A stretch of 64,000 bases of DNA from Psilocybe azurescens (lineage: Eukaryota; Basidiomycota; Agaricomycetes; Agaricales; Agrocybaceae): NCBI GenBank assembly GCA_023853785.1, contig JAJIRX010000492.1:248001-312000 (forward strand), given 5' to 3'. Positions 48,383-59,432 of the stretch are shown one piece after another. Position 1 is the stretch's first letter, and every line of letters starts with the position of its first letter. The notes beneath the pieces were generated by a model, which was not told the origin of the DNA, did no database searches, and saw only the letters and a list, made by a program, of their open reading frames with translations. The position numbers and the translations under genes were made by a program.

Positions 48383-50095
48383 TCAACTCAACTCCACCAA
48401 CTTTCCACCAGCTGCCTTCTCCACCCCAGCATACATCTTCTGTAACGTCTCCTTCCTCTTCTTCCTCGCATCCGCGGCATCCTCCTCATCCGGATCCACC
48501 TCGCCCTCACTCGCAACCATAAACTCTGCAATGAATTTGGCAATAAACTCCTCTCCGACCTCCGCGAACGCTCTCGCGCCCCACAGCCATTCGTACACCT
48601 GCCCCGCCTCCTGGTCTTCCGCCTGCGTGCGCACACGCTTCACGCCTCCTCCGCCTTTCTTACCACCTTTCTTCCCCCCAACGTCCCCCCCGACTTGTTG
48701 GCGGTGCAGGTAGCCTTGCTTGAGGAGGGTGGAGAGGTAGTCGTCCAGTGATATTTCGCGCGTTGTGGATGTAGATGTGTGTTGGATGGGGTGCGTCCCG
48801 GAATTGCTTGGGAGGCGGAGTGTGCGCAGGTGTTGCCGAAGTTTAGCTGGATGAATTGAGGTGAGTCGGCGTTTGATGCAAAATAATAGGGAGAACGACT
48901 TGCCGTCTGAGATAACCCTGCCGCTCGCCAGAACCAATGAAAGGATCACGTATAAAATCCCAAGAGACCCCAGCTGATCAGCCTTACTCCATGAAATAAT
49001 GCTTCCATAGTACTTCGGCGCGCGTCCCGCTTCGATACGTGCGTCTTCTTCGTCAAGATTTTCTTCCTCGTCCTCGTCAATATTGAGATTGGTTGGGTAA
49101 AGGACAGCCTGATCAGCCGCTTCCTCCTCTAGAATATCTTCGTCCGTTTGCGCAGCGCGTTCGATGACGATAGGATCGAGTATCGAGCGGAGAACGTAGT
49201 TCTTCGACTTGGTCGCGGCGGCTATGAAATTCGTAAATATATGCGCGGTCAATCTCGATGTACAAGAACTGCAGGCTGCCCCATCGTTGTTTGAAATCAA
49301 AAGCAGCTTTCAAACAGTAATCATGATAGAAAAGACACTGTTTCCATTCAAACAGACATTAATCTCCTTATATTAGGAAATTTAATCACTATTTGCAAAG
49401 GAACAATGGCCTTATTAGTGAAGTTCTGTTTGAAAGCCGCCTTTTCTTCGAAGATCACGCCTAGACCGGTAACCGTCCTGACTATGTCAGTTGAAGCCGA
49501 AGAGAGTGGAAAATGTCGATAGACACCAAAATACAGATAGAACGGTCACCGGTCTAGATCACGCCCGCAGTGAGAGAGGATGAATAGTCTGCGTACCCTT
49601 CTTTTTCAGCCCTGTAGCTGCTTGTGTGTCTTTCTTGCCGTCATCGTCATCTTTGTCCAACGCTGCTCGGGACGAAAGCTCGACCAGCTCCATGCCGAAG
49701 GTATCGCGCAGTTTCTTCTGAGCCAGCTCCAATATTTGGTTGAATGAGCGACTACTGGATCCCAGAACTACAATAGGTCAATGGTTACTTTCAAATTCAA
49801 TGATCATGAATGAAACGAACCTTTTTGCTAATATCATCGCGTCGCAGATACGAGCGTTTGTACTCTGTAAAAAGCGCCAGACGGACAAGCGCGTTCACTT
49901 TTCTTGAGATATCCGAGTCCGCGTCGTCGTCATCCGCGTCTACGTCCATCGCCGCGCCTTCGCTCTGTTCGTCCTCCTCATTTTGCTCCTCTTCTTCCTC
50001 AGAAGGCTCCTCTACGGGCTGCTGCCGCCTTCCACCGCGCCCTTTTGAGTTTGTGTCGGTTGAGACGGCCCTGCACGTGCTGTGGAACGGCCCAT
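48383..50095 (-). CDS. nse3: Nse3, MAGE-domain subunit of the Smc5/6 complex
   Basis: Exons about 50095-49821, 49767-49597, 49221-48904, 48846-48383. Acidic N-terminal linker (EEPSEEEEEQNEEDEQSEG), then the MAGE homology domain: ISRKVNALVRLALFTEYKRS, then SFNQILELAQKKLRDTFGME and NYVLRSILDPIVIERAA. Winged-helix B follows: GSLGILYVILSLVLASGRVI, LRQHLRTLRL, ISLDDYLSTLLKQGYLHRQ, VYEWLWGARAFAEVGEEFIA. Nse3 bridges Nse1 and Nse4 and binds DNA in the Smc5/6 genome-maintenance complex. Intron 48847-48903 has a GC..AG border and is a multiple of three. Intron 49223-49596 is 374 nt and carries MITE-like inserts. Start MGRSTARAG (50095) needs one extra base in the CCC at 50040; without it an in-frame ATG at 50180 gives an atypical N-terminus. 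The exon 1 donor is also one base short (49820). Confidence 0.88.
48847..48903 (-). other. GC-AG intron in nse3
   Basis: 57 nt, donor gcaagt, acceptor ccag. Removing it restores the family-like junction ISD-AKLRQHLRTL; retaining it adds 19 in-frame residues without a stop. The GC donor is seen directly, the splicing is inferred. Confidence 0.65.
49299..49445. repeat. Imperfect inverted repeat, ~147 bp, in nse3 intron
   Basis: Left arm 49299-49317 (AAAAGCAGCTTTCAAACAG) and right arm 49426-49445 (complement AAAAGGCGGCTTTCAAACAG) pair over about 19 of 20 positions, around an AT-rich interior. No target-site duplication could be defined, so it may be an old foldback element. Confidence 0.6.
49453..49565. 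mobile_element. MITE, 95 bp, with 9-bp target-site duplication
   Basis: Element 49462-49556 is bounded by inverted repeats TAGACCGGTAACCGTCCT and, read inward from the other end, TAGACCGGTGACCGTTCT (16 of 18 identical). It is flanked on both sides by the direct 9-mer GATCACGCC (49453-49461 and 49557-49565). A 9-bp duplication is characteristic of Mutator-like (MULE) transposition, so a non-autonomous MULE-type MITE is inferred. It has no coding capacity and sits in the nse3 intron. Confidence 0.8.
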
Positions 50096-50338
50096 AGTTG
50101 AGGGCAAGTTGAGGTGAAGAAAGAAGGTGTGGTACCGTGACAGAACGTGACACTACGCGTTGATGAAAATCGCGTGACATAAATTGAATTACTATAATTG
50201 GTTTGCGACCGACTACACGATTTTTTCAAACGGACTTATCTCAAACTTGTCTACAACTTGTCGATAAGAACTCAACTCCAATGATGGCACATAAAATTAG
50301 TCCAAGATATTTAAAAATCCCAAATAATGACCCGGAGT

Positions 50339-51563
50339 CTAAAATTGTTCTACTGTTTTGGTAACCCGAATCTCAGCGATGTTGCAGGACGAGGCGCCAA
50401 CGCTCTCCGATACGGGGAGAGGTACTAATACGTGGATTTTGTTATTCTCGAGCTTGATTTTAATCTCCTTGTAAAGCGTGCCTCGATACACTTTACATGC
50501 CATCATACTGGTGATAACGAGACTCGAGTCGAGGAGAATGAACCGCGTGCTTTGTGTCGCCGTGCCGCTTGATAGGAAGATGATGAACGATATGAGCTGG
50601 ACCATCACAGCGATTCTTTACATACGCAGAATCAGCATGAGCAGTCAAAATAAAATCTCATACCAAACGGAGTAAAATGCGACTCACAAATAAAACGCCT
50701 GTCCCTCCCTTAACAGCCCCTGCCCAAAGATCGGCACAAACTCTCCGAGCACAAACTCTTTCACGCCATGTTCCAAGCTCAAATCCATCCGTACTCCAAC
50801 GACCAATCTCCCAGAGATGAACATGTACACCAGGCACATATAGAGCAGTGGGCCGAGAAGCGCAGCTGACACATACGGCTCAATTTTCGGGCTCAAGTTG
50901 ACGGCGCACGTGGAAGATGAGGATTCTACAGCAGCGAGGGATAGGGAAGTTCCGTAAACCATGGTCGATGCGCTGACGACAACTACCGCCCACAAACTCC
51001 CGAACAGCCCGCTTATATACCCATCGTTTTGGAATGCACCCCGTATTCGGAAGAAGATGAGCAGGTATGTCGTAGCGATGGCGATCACGAACAATGAGAC
51101 CTGAGCTGTTCTAATCTGCGCACACTCTTCAAGTCGAAAAGGTATGACTATTGAGTGGCGGAGTGGGTACTATGGGTCATTATTCAGATGGTAAGGTGAG
51201 AGAATTGGGTATACTTTGAAAAATTGAGCCGGTAAGAAGATACGCAAGAATAGAGCCCCTAGTGACCCTTAGATTAATTGGACTTCTTGTAGCCGGAAAC
51301 ATGCGTACCTAGCGAACAGATAAGGAACCTTCTGAAGCCATCTCGGACGAACCAATCCAAGGAGATATGAGTCCCTTCTTAACTCGCTCAGAATGTCCCA
51401 TATCAGCACCTAGATCACCTTTCAGACTCTGTTCAAGATTTCAATGAAGACTCACAGCTAGCGCTCCAACCGTAAAGTATGGCAGAAAATCAACATTCCC
51501 TGAGCTCTCAACATCCCCAAACGCCCGAGGACTCAATGAGACGTCGCCAGCAGCGGGAGGCAT
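50339..51563 (-). CDS. Multi-pass membrane protein, unknown function
   Basis: Five exons: 51563-51456, 51409-51309, 51258-51215, 51126-50688, 50615-50339; phases agree, 322 aa. Hydrophobic segments: YFTVGALAVLIWDIL, GSILAYLLTGSIFQ, VSLFVIAIATTYLLIFFRIR, ISGLFGSLWAVVVVSASTMV, YVSAALLGPLLYMCLVYMFI, VMVQLISFIIFLSSG, and a last one around FILLDSSLVITSMMACKVYR, about seven in all. This matches the layout of large agaric membrane families akin to the DUF6533 group; the family has no established function and receptor-like behaviour is only a guess from topology. The intron between exons 3 and 4 is the longest (88 nt). Divergent from the small membrane protein at 52871. Intact throughout. Confidence 0.75.
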
Positions 51564-52870
51564 AGTCACCGGGCAAGGGAAAAGGGAAAAGATCCCAACG
51601 ACCAGAAGTACGGTGCAGGAATGATCATCCTTATATACATACGAAGACCCTTCAATTTTGTCCTGTCCTGGTAGTACGTATCTCACGCTTGCCTTTTGGC
51701 CTTGATCCATTGAGCCCGACAGTAATTCATTAGGCCTAAGGATGCTATGCCTGATCAGGAACTAGAATATTTTGAGAGTAGTACTTCCTCCCAGTGCTAT
51801 ATTTACCTTTATATCATCATCTCAGTCACGGTCAAGGTGGTTCCATCGTGCCTGTTACGCTGAAGGCTCCAATCTGCATGTCCGTCCATCCGTCCGTCAG
51901 CATTCAGGACAAGTCACGAGGAGACTGGAGTACTCAGTAGAAAGGTAGAACAGTGAATGAAGATATGAATGAAAGAACGAAAAAACGGAAGGATCCACTC
52001 TTCTCAGTCGAATGTTGATTTATGTCCGCTTCAGCAGCTACAACAGAATCAGAAGACATGATCGGAGACTGAGTATGTATTGTATCGCCGCACATACCTT
52101 GAATTTGGACTAAACTGGTGGCATCGACCTATACATGCCAATTCAATAACATCTCTCAACTACGCTGTGAGCTCGATACATGATTAGTACAGAATATCGG
52201 ATACGAGCTGATTATCATGATGATTAGCATGATGTCTTTGCCTATTATGTCTTTCAGTAACGACTCGGGAAGGTATAATAATAAGTATGTGGGTGAGTCC
52301 ATAGAAGCAGAACCCAGCACTTTATCATATCAACTCGACAACCCAGACATAGTGTCAACATAGTGTCGTTGAATTGTCACTGCTAATACTTATGCAGTCC
52401 AAGTTTGGTTTGAGTCCTGCAAACACAATGCAAACGTCAATAGCAAGCCATAACATTAAGGTTGATAAAAAGGTGATTCATTGACAATTATATGGCTTGC
52501 CGAAGTAAACCTCGTGTTAAAGCGGCCTCTAATGAGTACAGCGCCGTCAGCTCGTGGCATATTTTCTTCTCTTCTAACGGTGGGTAATAAATGAGAGCGT
52601 GAGTCCGAATGTTTCAACTCTAATTTCAACTCGCACAATAATCACACAGCCGAATCCGCATATTCCCACGAGTACGTTCTATATTCAAACCGTACAGCCA
52701 TGGCCACGGTCCACCCTTACTTGGACCACAACAACGACCATTGTATTATATTCAGCAAACTTTTCAACGATATCTACTCTCCTTTCAAATTCTGATTACA
52801 TAGTTGCTGCCCTTCTGGTCTCCAAACGTACCTCGCAAATCTCTGCATCCAACACACTCCAACACAATCC
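51564..52870. other. Divergent promoter region
   Basis: 1.3 kb between two divergently transcribed genes. A plus-strand open frame at 52599-52952 overlaps the small gene's first exon and is regarded as leader sequence. No strong motif identified. Confidence 0.4.
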
Positions 52871-53566
52871 ATGGCTGGCTGGTGCGTTTTTTTCACACAT
52901 ACGCCTGCAAATGCAAATGCTTGCATTTCTTGCGTTGAAGATCAGACATTGATGTGTGCTTTCTGTAGGGTAGACTTCCTTTCTCTGATCGCGGTACGCT
53001 CTTCCCTCCGCCCGTGCCATCATTCGCACAACTTGCTAAACCAAACCCATTGTCTACTTAGACCGTTGCAGTCTTCGGAGGCATCGTCTATGGCATAATC
53101 TTCGTCGTGCAGTCGATAAACGATGGTCTGACATCAACAAAGGCTTCGTGAGTAGTAGTGCTGTCCCTCCTGGCATGGTGCTCCTTCCGTGAATGAATGC
53201 ACCCTTACGCGCGTTGCTGCTCTGCGACTTCTTCAGATTAAAATCAAGAGGGCTGGACGTGTCTGCTTCGGGCGTATCTGTGAAGACTTCAAAACGGTTC
53301 GGGAGGGAGGATTATGTCGATGCGACGCAGCGGTGCGTCTGTTTCCCGCTCTTAATAATACCCAATGACCATGCTAAAGGCTTTGCAGAGGCATCGTCAA
53401 AGCCATGGGTGCTTCTTCCTTCCGCAGAAATGACTCATCATCCACCGCAAGCGCAACTGCGCCGCCGCAAATACAGCGAACGGACTCGGCTGCAAGCATT
53501 AGAAGTACAGGGAGCAGTAGTGAAGAGAAGAAGAAAAAGAAGAGCATCTTTGGCAAGAAACAGTGA
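52871..53566 (+). CDS. Small single-span membrane protein, 131 aa
   Basis: Five exons: 52871-52881 (11 nt), 52969-52993, 53062-53147, 53237-53332, 53389-53566; all phases agree. Starts MAGWVDFLSLIATVAVFGGI and continues VYGIIFVVQSINDGLTS, one N-terminal membrane helix with a short lumenal or external start. A conserved-looking soluble part follows (GVSVKTSKRFGREDYVDATQ, RGIVKAMGASSF) and a Ser-rich tail ending in a strongly basic KKKKKSIFGKKQ. The clean splicing of five tiny exons argues strongly that the gene is real. I recognise the layout as a conserved basidiomycete protein but know no function. The basic tail could bind membranes or act as a sorting signal. Confidence 0.8.
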
Positions 53567-54866
53567 ACTATGAACAATGCACACTTCGTTCATTTTCTCT
53601 TTCGCATTCAAGCCTTATGGACGTTCACACTTTTTCTGGGAAGCAGAACCCAGACTTTGGCGATGCTCGTCATAGCATAGCGTTGACACCATAGCGCCTT
53701 CTTCATTCGTTGGCTGGCCAATTCTGTTCGTTCGTTCAAGGAGACTCGTTGTATCAAATACGCAATTACTTATTATTTATCTTTGCCATGCTACCGATTG
53801 CCTGTTCCTGTCATATACACGTAACACACAATTATTGTAGAAGTACTACATAGTACTTTTTGTTCAATCCAGTAATTACAATTTTTTCTTATTTATTCCA
53901 TTCAACTTCAAGTTATCTTTCTCGTGTATTTTCTTAATTGTTCATCCATCGGCTTTTCTGAACCTCCGTTCTAACTTTTAACTGCGATGATCAACATCAA
54001 CCTCAAGCTTGATCATGATCAACCCGCTGTTGATTAAAACTCTTGAAATCGCCGCCATCAACAACAATAACGTCATCAGCATCAGCGATCAACCCGTCTC
54101 TCGGTGACATAACTCCGTCGCGTCCGCGTCGTCGACCGTCATGATCACCATCCTCGTCGCCAAATTCAAAGCTGCTTAAGGAAAAGGTTGATGTTATCTC
54201 TTGTGGTATCGGCTCCGGTTCAACGATGATATATTCTAACCCTTTTTAATCCATACTTCTGATAACCCATAGGCCAGTAACCCATAACAACTCAAATATT
54301 TTGGAGAAAACCCCGTATATTTGGGGTGGTTGTTGACGGTATGCGAAAATAATATATTTTGTGAGTAGCAAAAATCTCAATGATTCTCTATGGATTCATC
54401 ATTCTAAAGTATATCTCGTTCAGAAATCGGTCATTTTTAGGATCCTAGAATATCATCTTGGTTTAATTTTTACACTACTTTCCGAGGCCCCAATATATCA
54501 TTATATCGACGGCTAACGCGAGGTTTGATTCCATTTAAATTAAAAGAACTACCAAAACACATTTCTAACACGTCTCCACCCAATAGTTTGCAATTTTGCT
54601 TGTTATTTCCCCCTTTATCTAGGCGTTTAGCATAACTGGTACATAGATACTAATGATACAAAAGTAAGGGGTATATCATATATCGTATAGCCTGCATATT
54701 TTAAAAAGGAACCGTCTCATCCTAATGCGTCGCCGCCCCCGCCATTACCCAAGCCTCAATCCCCATTACCATCGATACTGCGAGTTTGAACCCAATCATC
54801 CACTGCAACCCACAATGCACGCGCATCAGCCCATGTCTTTAGTCACCCACCTCGGAGGAATATGGG
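53567..54866. other. Intergenic, convergent 3' ends
   Basis: AT-rich 1.3 kb between convergent genes. Repeated ATCA/GATGATCA words at about 53985-54150 give weak internal similarity but no clear repeat unit. No gene seen. Confidence 0.4.
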
Positions 54867-56513
54867 TTACGAGCGGTTCGATGGTACAATGGGCTTGCCC
54901 GAGGCTTCGATATGCAAATCTGTGTGACCTTTATCGAGCAGACCCTGTAAGCTCTTCACAACTTTGGGATCCTCTGCTGAAAAGCAATCTTTGGACTTCA
55001 GAATAAATCCGTCCATCACCACCCCATTTGCAGTCCGCCCTTCGTTCCCCCTCGATAGCAGCGTCGTCGTCCGGCTCTCGAGCATCTCCCAAATGCAGCT
55101 CAGCGTAAGGTCCTTCGTGTGCCCTATGTATGAGAATTTGGATAGGTTGGGGAGAATACATTTACGGTAGACATCGCCCGCGTGGGCATCGACAGTCGGC
55201 GTGGGCAGCGTAAGTCTCGTGAAGGTCTCGTTGGAGATGAACGAGCCCGTGGGCCGCGCGCCCTCGATATGCACCAAATGCAGCTCCTTGAGATTCCCGC
55301 CATGCGTTCCAAGCACATCCAACATCTCCCCCTCATGTACATCGACGGCTGACAACCTGAGCACCTGTAAATATCCCCCGTTTCTCGTTATGAAATCACC
55401 AATGTCCACCAGAGAGGGAGGTCCTTGTCCTCCAACCACGAGATCGAGTGTGGTTAGTGAGGAGCACTGCATGTGGCTCAGGAGCGATGTGCAATTCGAT
55501 GGCGCACCGAATTTAGCAGTGAAGGAAGTGAGATTGCTTAGGGTGATTTGGAGATGCTCGAAGCTTGCGGGGTTTGTGGCGGGCTCGCATTCGTTGGTGT
55601 AGTAGATTTCCTCTACTGCCACTTCGTCACTCTCACCGCCGTGGAGGTTCTGCTCATCCTTTGAAAACGACCTCATAAAACCGATTACATGTTGTTCGTG
55701 GATGATCGCCTTCTTCGTCGTGAGATACGGTGAGCTATCCCGGTGCTGAGAGTCAGCTGGCAGACTTCTCGAGGTTCCACCAACATACATGCTTCCCACA
55801 ACGCGCATTTGGGATAATTTTGGTGCAGTGATGGTCACCCGTGGCGGACGATAGCGATTTCTGCCTATCTCGGCTGCACGTAAGGTTAAGCTTTGGAGCT
55901 CCGGGAAATCGCCTAAAGGTAATATGTCCGTATGATACTGACGAGAGATTATTGGGGAAAATGTGATGTCCAGCGTATGCCAGCGCGTGTGGTTTCTCTT
56001 GACGAAGTCGCATATCTCGATGGGCGTCGGCACCTTCTCGTCGGCTAAGGGCTCTTCTCTTTCTCCTACTACTGTCAGAGAAAGTGGCAGGTCCTTGGAC
56101 CGATCGATCCACTCTTGCAGTAGCATCACCTGGTTGGCGTATTCACTGGACTTTGGCCGTACGCGTATGTATATCCTAGTCCAGAAAGTGGCGTCTTTGA
56201 AGACAATTTCACGCCAGTACCGACAGACCTGTGTGATGATGAGAGGGTTGTGAGAAAGGGAAGGGGAAGGGGAAGGGTAACTGTGCGGTTCAGCAGAACT
56301 TTCGCCTGCGGAATGGAAGTATAGGGACCAATGGAATATTTTTGTCCAGATCTCGGTGGGGATGGCAATTGCTGCCTTGCTTCCGTTCGAGGATGGATGG
56401 ATGTATGGAAGGCCGGACTGAGCCTCGGCATCCTTCTGGTCGTCGACTTCAGCAGAGCGACGAAATTTCGATTCAGGCCTCTTGTCTCGTCGGATGTATA
56501 GTCCCGCAGTCAT
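54867..56513 (-). CDS. F-box protein, intact
   Basis: Single exon of 548 aa, ATG at 56513. The F-box spans about residues 50-115: IAIPTEIWTKIFHWSL, a Ser/Pro insert, then QVCRYWREIVFKDATFWTRI. The remainder is a degenerate leucine-rich-repeat region (SLTLRAAEIGRNR, LTTLDLVVGGQGPPSLVDI, NLKELHLVHIEGARP). This is the standard agaric F-box/LRR architecture; it should bind Skp1 and present substrates to an SCF ubiquitin ligase. Target unknown. It lacks introns and has no frameshift, unlike the relics at 31-33 kb and 57-58 kb. Members of this family expand greatly in mushrooms. Confidence 0.85.
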   Translation of the reverse strand: MTAGLYIRRDKRPESKFRRSAEVDDQKDAEAQSGLPYIHPSSNGSKAAIAIPTEIWTKIFHWSLYFHSAGESSAEPHSYPSPSPSLSHNPLIITQVCRYWREIVFKDATFWTRIYIRVRPKSSEYANQVMLLQEWIDRSKDLPLSLTVVGEREEPLADEKVPTPIEICDFVKRNHTRWHTLDITFSPIISRQYHTDILPLGDFPELQSLTLRAAEIGRNRYRPPRVTITAPKLSQMRVVGSMYVGGTSRSLPADSQHRDSSPYLTTKKAIIHEQHVIGFMRSFSKDEQNLHGGESDEVAVEEIYYTNECEPATNPASFEHLQITLSNLTSFTAKFGAPSNCTSLLSHMQCSSLTTLDLVVGGQGPPSLVDIGDFITRNGGYLQVLRLSAVDVHEGEMLDVLGTHGGNLKELHLVHIEGARPTGSFISNETFTRLTLPTPTVDAHAGDVYRKCILPNLSKFSYIGHTKDLTLSCIWEMLESRTTTLLSRGNEGRTANGVVMDGFILKSKDCFSAEDPKVVKSLQGLLDKGHTDLHIEASGKPIVPSNRS

Positions 56514-57831
56514 GTCTCAATACAAAATGCTACTTGACAACCACTTCTTAAAAGATTAATACACCTTAGAAGAGAATACGAATGCTTACCACAATTGACT
56601 CGAAGGTAGAGGTATGTGAGTGGCTGGTAGAGGAGGTACTCTACTCTGTTGAAATAGTATTAAACCAGCTCTGTGTATTTATTTTTTCCTGGTGGTGAAG
56701 CAGGTCCCAATGACAGCGATACTTGTGACAAGTGAGTCATTCGGACTCATGGAGACAGTTACAATTGTTGTGTTTTAGGGCGGGCGGCGAACAGTCGATC
56801 AAGACAGAAGACAATAACTTAACCAGAAATGGATAAATATGGTTAGGAGGTGTATGTATTCTATAGGCTTTGACAGTTGCTATGTTCTGATATCCCGAGC
56901 AATCACAATGCAGGTCCAAGCGCATTATTTTAGGCGCCCATGTGCGGCGTCATTACTGCAGTCCCATTAGCTTTTCAGCTTCCTTTGGTCCCACCATGAC
57001 ATGTACCGTTCTCCGCAGAAGATATAGTCGGCTCTCCAGTGTCCCCGGAGTCAAGGAATAGAAGTTCGTCGAGCTTATTTAGAGCCCAGAAATAGTCGAA
57101 ACCCTTGATCATTGCCCATATGGGGATGTTCCGTACGGACACTGCGCATCATGATTACCAAGCATACATTGAAGACGTGAAACCATCTAATCCGTCTGCC
57201 CTATACCCAGGGCTATATGGTTTCTCATCTTTTACTTCTCAATGCCCTATTTGGTCGTTGTGAATCAGTGTGCAGTCGCCAAATGAGGCAGCTCGTCCCG
57301 AACCGATTATAATGGCTTCGGCGGTCTGGGCTTACTTACTGGCCATCTAGTCCAAAATCTACGCATCCTCGTCAAATCCTCTTCTTTCAGAATATAATAG
57401 TAAGGTTTAATAGACATAAATAGACAAGTAAAAATAAAATAAAATAGTAAGGTTTATTTGTGTATCACAAAATGGCAGATATGAAAATATGATGCTGTAT
57501 GCGGTCTCAGTAAGCAAATGCCGATATGTCAATCCAGTGGGAATCAGGATGAGTTGCTCCTCACCCATGTCTGATAAAGGAAGGATTGGACCTTTCCCAT
57601 TCTATACGGTATCCGATACGACAAAACGTGTCATGGATACCAAGAGAACTTTACCTTCGATTATCCTCCCTAAGCTCCATCATGGAGAGAAAGATCCCAT
57701 TCTCTTGAAGATTGGAATTGACCTCCTGAAAAATTTTCTCCATGTTCTGTACTCCCTCTGTATGATATAAGAAGTGGACAGCGGATGTCTTTTAAATTCG
57801 CTGGTCTGCCAAAATACCTCTTATATTACTC
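56514..57831. other. Intergenic
   Basis: Upstream of the F-box gene. A plus-strand frame at 57489-57770 has no motifs and is not accepted. AT-rich around 57400-57470, with a short repeated phrase AATAGTAAGGTTTA. Confidence 0.35.
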
Positions 57832-58476
57832 TCAAGAATAATGGAATGTCTCCAGTTGGGAAAGGGGGATATCTGGCAATACATTGATGCTGTTGCTATG
57901 CATTCTGATCCGGCTATCTGTCAGATAAAAATGACATGGCGCTGCTAAGCTCCTAATCCATTGACAAAGATTGACTTGGTCGTATGCCAGAATGTTTTCG
58001 ATATTGATCTCAAGGGTCTCTAGCATCTTGAAGGGGTTTGAGAGTCGATAGGTGGGTAATCTGAGAATCCATTGAAAACTGACGCCCAGAAAATAGTCAA
58101 GTTACGTAGAATTATTTTTCACCGCTCTGCAAGTTCCGATAACAGTGACAAAGTGTAGGCTTCTTGGATGTTGAAGGCGTTGATAGTGTATCCTGTCCAG
58201 ACAGCAAGATGCAAAGCAAGAGGCACAGTCTCTAGAGTGAAAGTGATCCATTGCCGAAGGAGCCGTATGTCATTCGCCACCCAGTCCCCCGAGGATTGAC
58301 TTATTGCAAGAGTCACTGACATTTTGACGAGGGCCAATAACTGCAGACGTGGGAAGGAGTAAATAATCAGCTACCCCATTGTCGACCATTGATCTGTGAT
58401 GCTTGAACGGATTATCATTCGGAATGCAGACGGCAGGCTGAACAACCCTCAGACATATCTCTGTGGGTATCATATT
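57832..58476 (-). pseudogene. F-box/LRR-like gene remnant
   Basis: The phrase MIPTEICLRV (about 58474) resembles the opening of an agaric F-box. It is followed, in shifting frames, by RLLRQWITFTLETVPLALHL, YTLSLLSELAER and a repeat-like end, MLETLEINIENIL through VLPDIPLSQLETFHYS. No single frame spans the region and stops occur between the blocks (for example after LAER). Evidence is limited to this loose resemblance, so the call is tentative; it could be a different leucine-rich protein. Confidence 0.4.
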
Positions 58477-59432
58477 CATGGGCGACGACTTGTTGCATTG
58501 TTTACCCTGTTCAAGTCGGATCTGGCAGGTGCGTTACTCGCAATGTCCGGATGAATGTTGCGCTTCCATACCGGCGAGGTGCAGCTATAGGTATAGATAG
58601 TAGTGCGCCGGGATGTCCAGTATTTTGACTCGGCCTAAGCATTGAGGTGCAATCTGCGGTAAATTGGGCCTGAGTGTTGAAAAATGCTACGCCTTTTAAG
58701 ACAAGCAGATAACGTACTACATTGTCCTGATTGGTCGTACCTGCCACATTATTGTTTGTAGAGGCTGGTGACTCAGGTTCCACTGGTCAAATGCATAATC
58801 TTACATGAAAGGAATGGACTTATTGGATCGTGACTAAGCTTTTATCGTTATTGCGCTGTGTAAAAATCTCTCAACATGTGAATATGATTTATTTTTTGAA
58901 GAATGAAAAGGCATTGAGCAATCTTTATGTATCGAGTAAACAAAATTTAGGAATAGCATGTTGTATTTCCATCAGCTTAGACAGTTTATTCAAATTTTTA
59001 ATCATATTATTTCTGGATATCTCCTGGCCGTTACAGAGCAGCAGTTTCTGATATCTATATTTGGTGTCATCCATTGACCAATTCAGCAAACTTCAGCGTC
59101 AGAAGCAAAGCAAGGTCACAGTACTAGACATCCGATCTCCTAAACGATAAGGAAAGCTGTTTCAGATGCGAATGCATCCCTATTATGCCATTCAAAGCCA
59201 TTGTTTAATCAATGATATCTAGTTATTTGTGAGTCGGTTGTGCCCAGTTGGTGTCCAGTTCATGCCCAGTTGAAATTAAGGTCTAGACTACGCCCAAGAA
59301 AGGCAAGGACCAAGACAAACAAACAACGCCAAAGAACGCGTCGAATAAATATTTAAATTAGATCGCCCAACTTTTTCACGAATCCTTTTTCACCCCTCTT
59401 TTGGTGCATCCTATTCCGCACAAACCCACAAA
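58477..59432. other. Intergenic, promoter of the peroxiredoxin gene
   Basis: No gene accepted. An AT-rich element, AATAAATATTTAAATTAG, at about 59343-59360 lies 75-90 bp upstream of the peroxiredoxin ATG and may serve as the core promoter. Confidence 0.4.

Noticed and set aside
49113..49313. Minus-strand frame overlapping the nse3 intron and exon
   Set aside because: Shadow frame; the spliced nse3 reading explains the conserved residues.
53985..54150. Cluster of ATCA and GATGATCA words
   Set aside because: Irregular spacing with no repeat unit; treated as simple AT-rich sequence.
57489..57770. 93-codon plus-strand frame
   Set aside because: No recognisable domain or neighbouring exons; composition not clearly coding.
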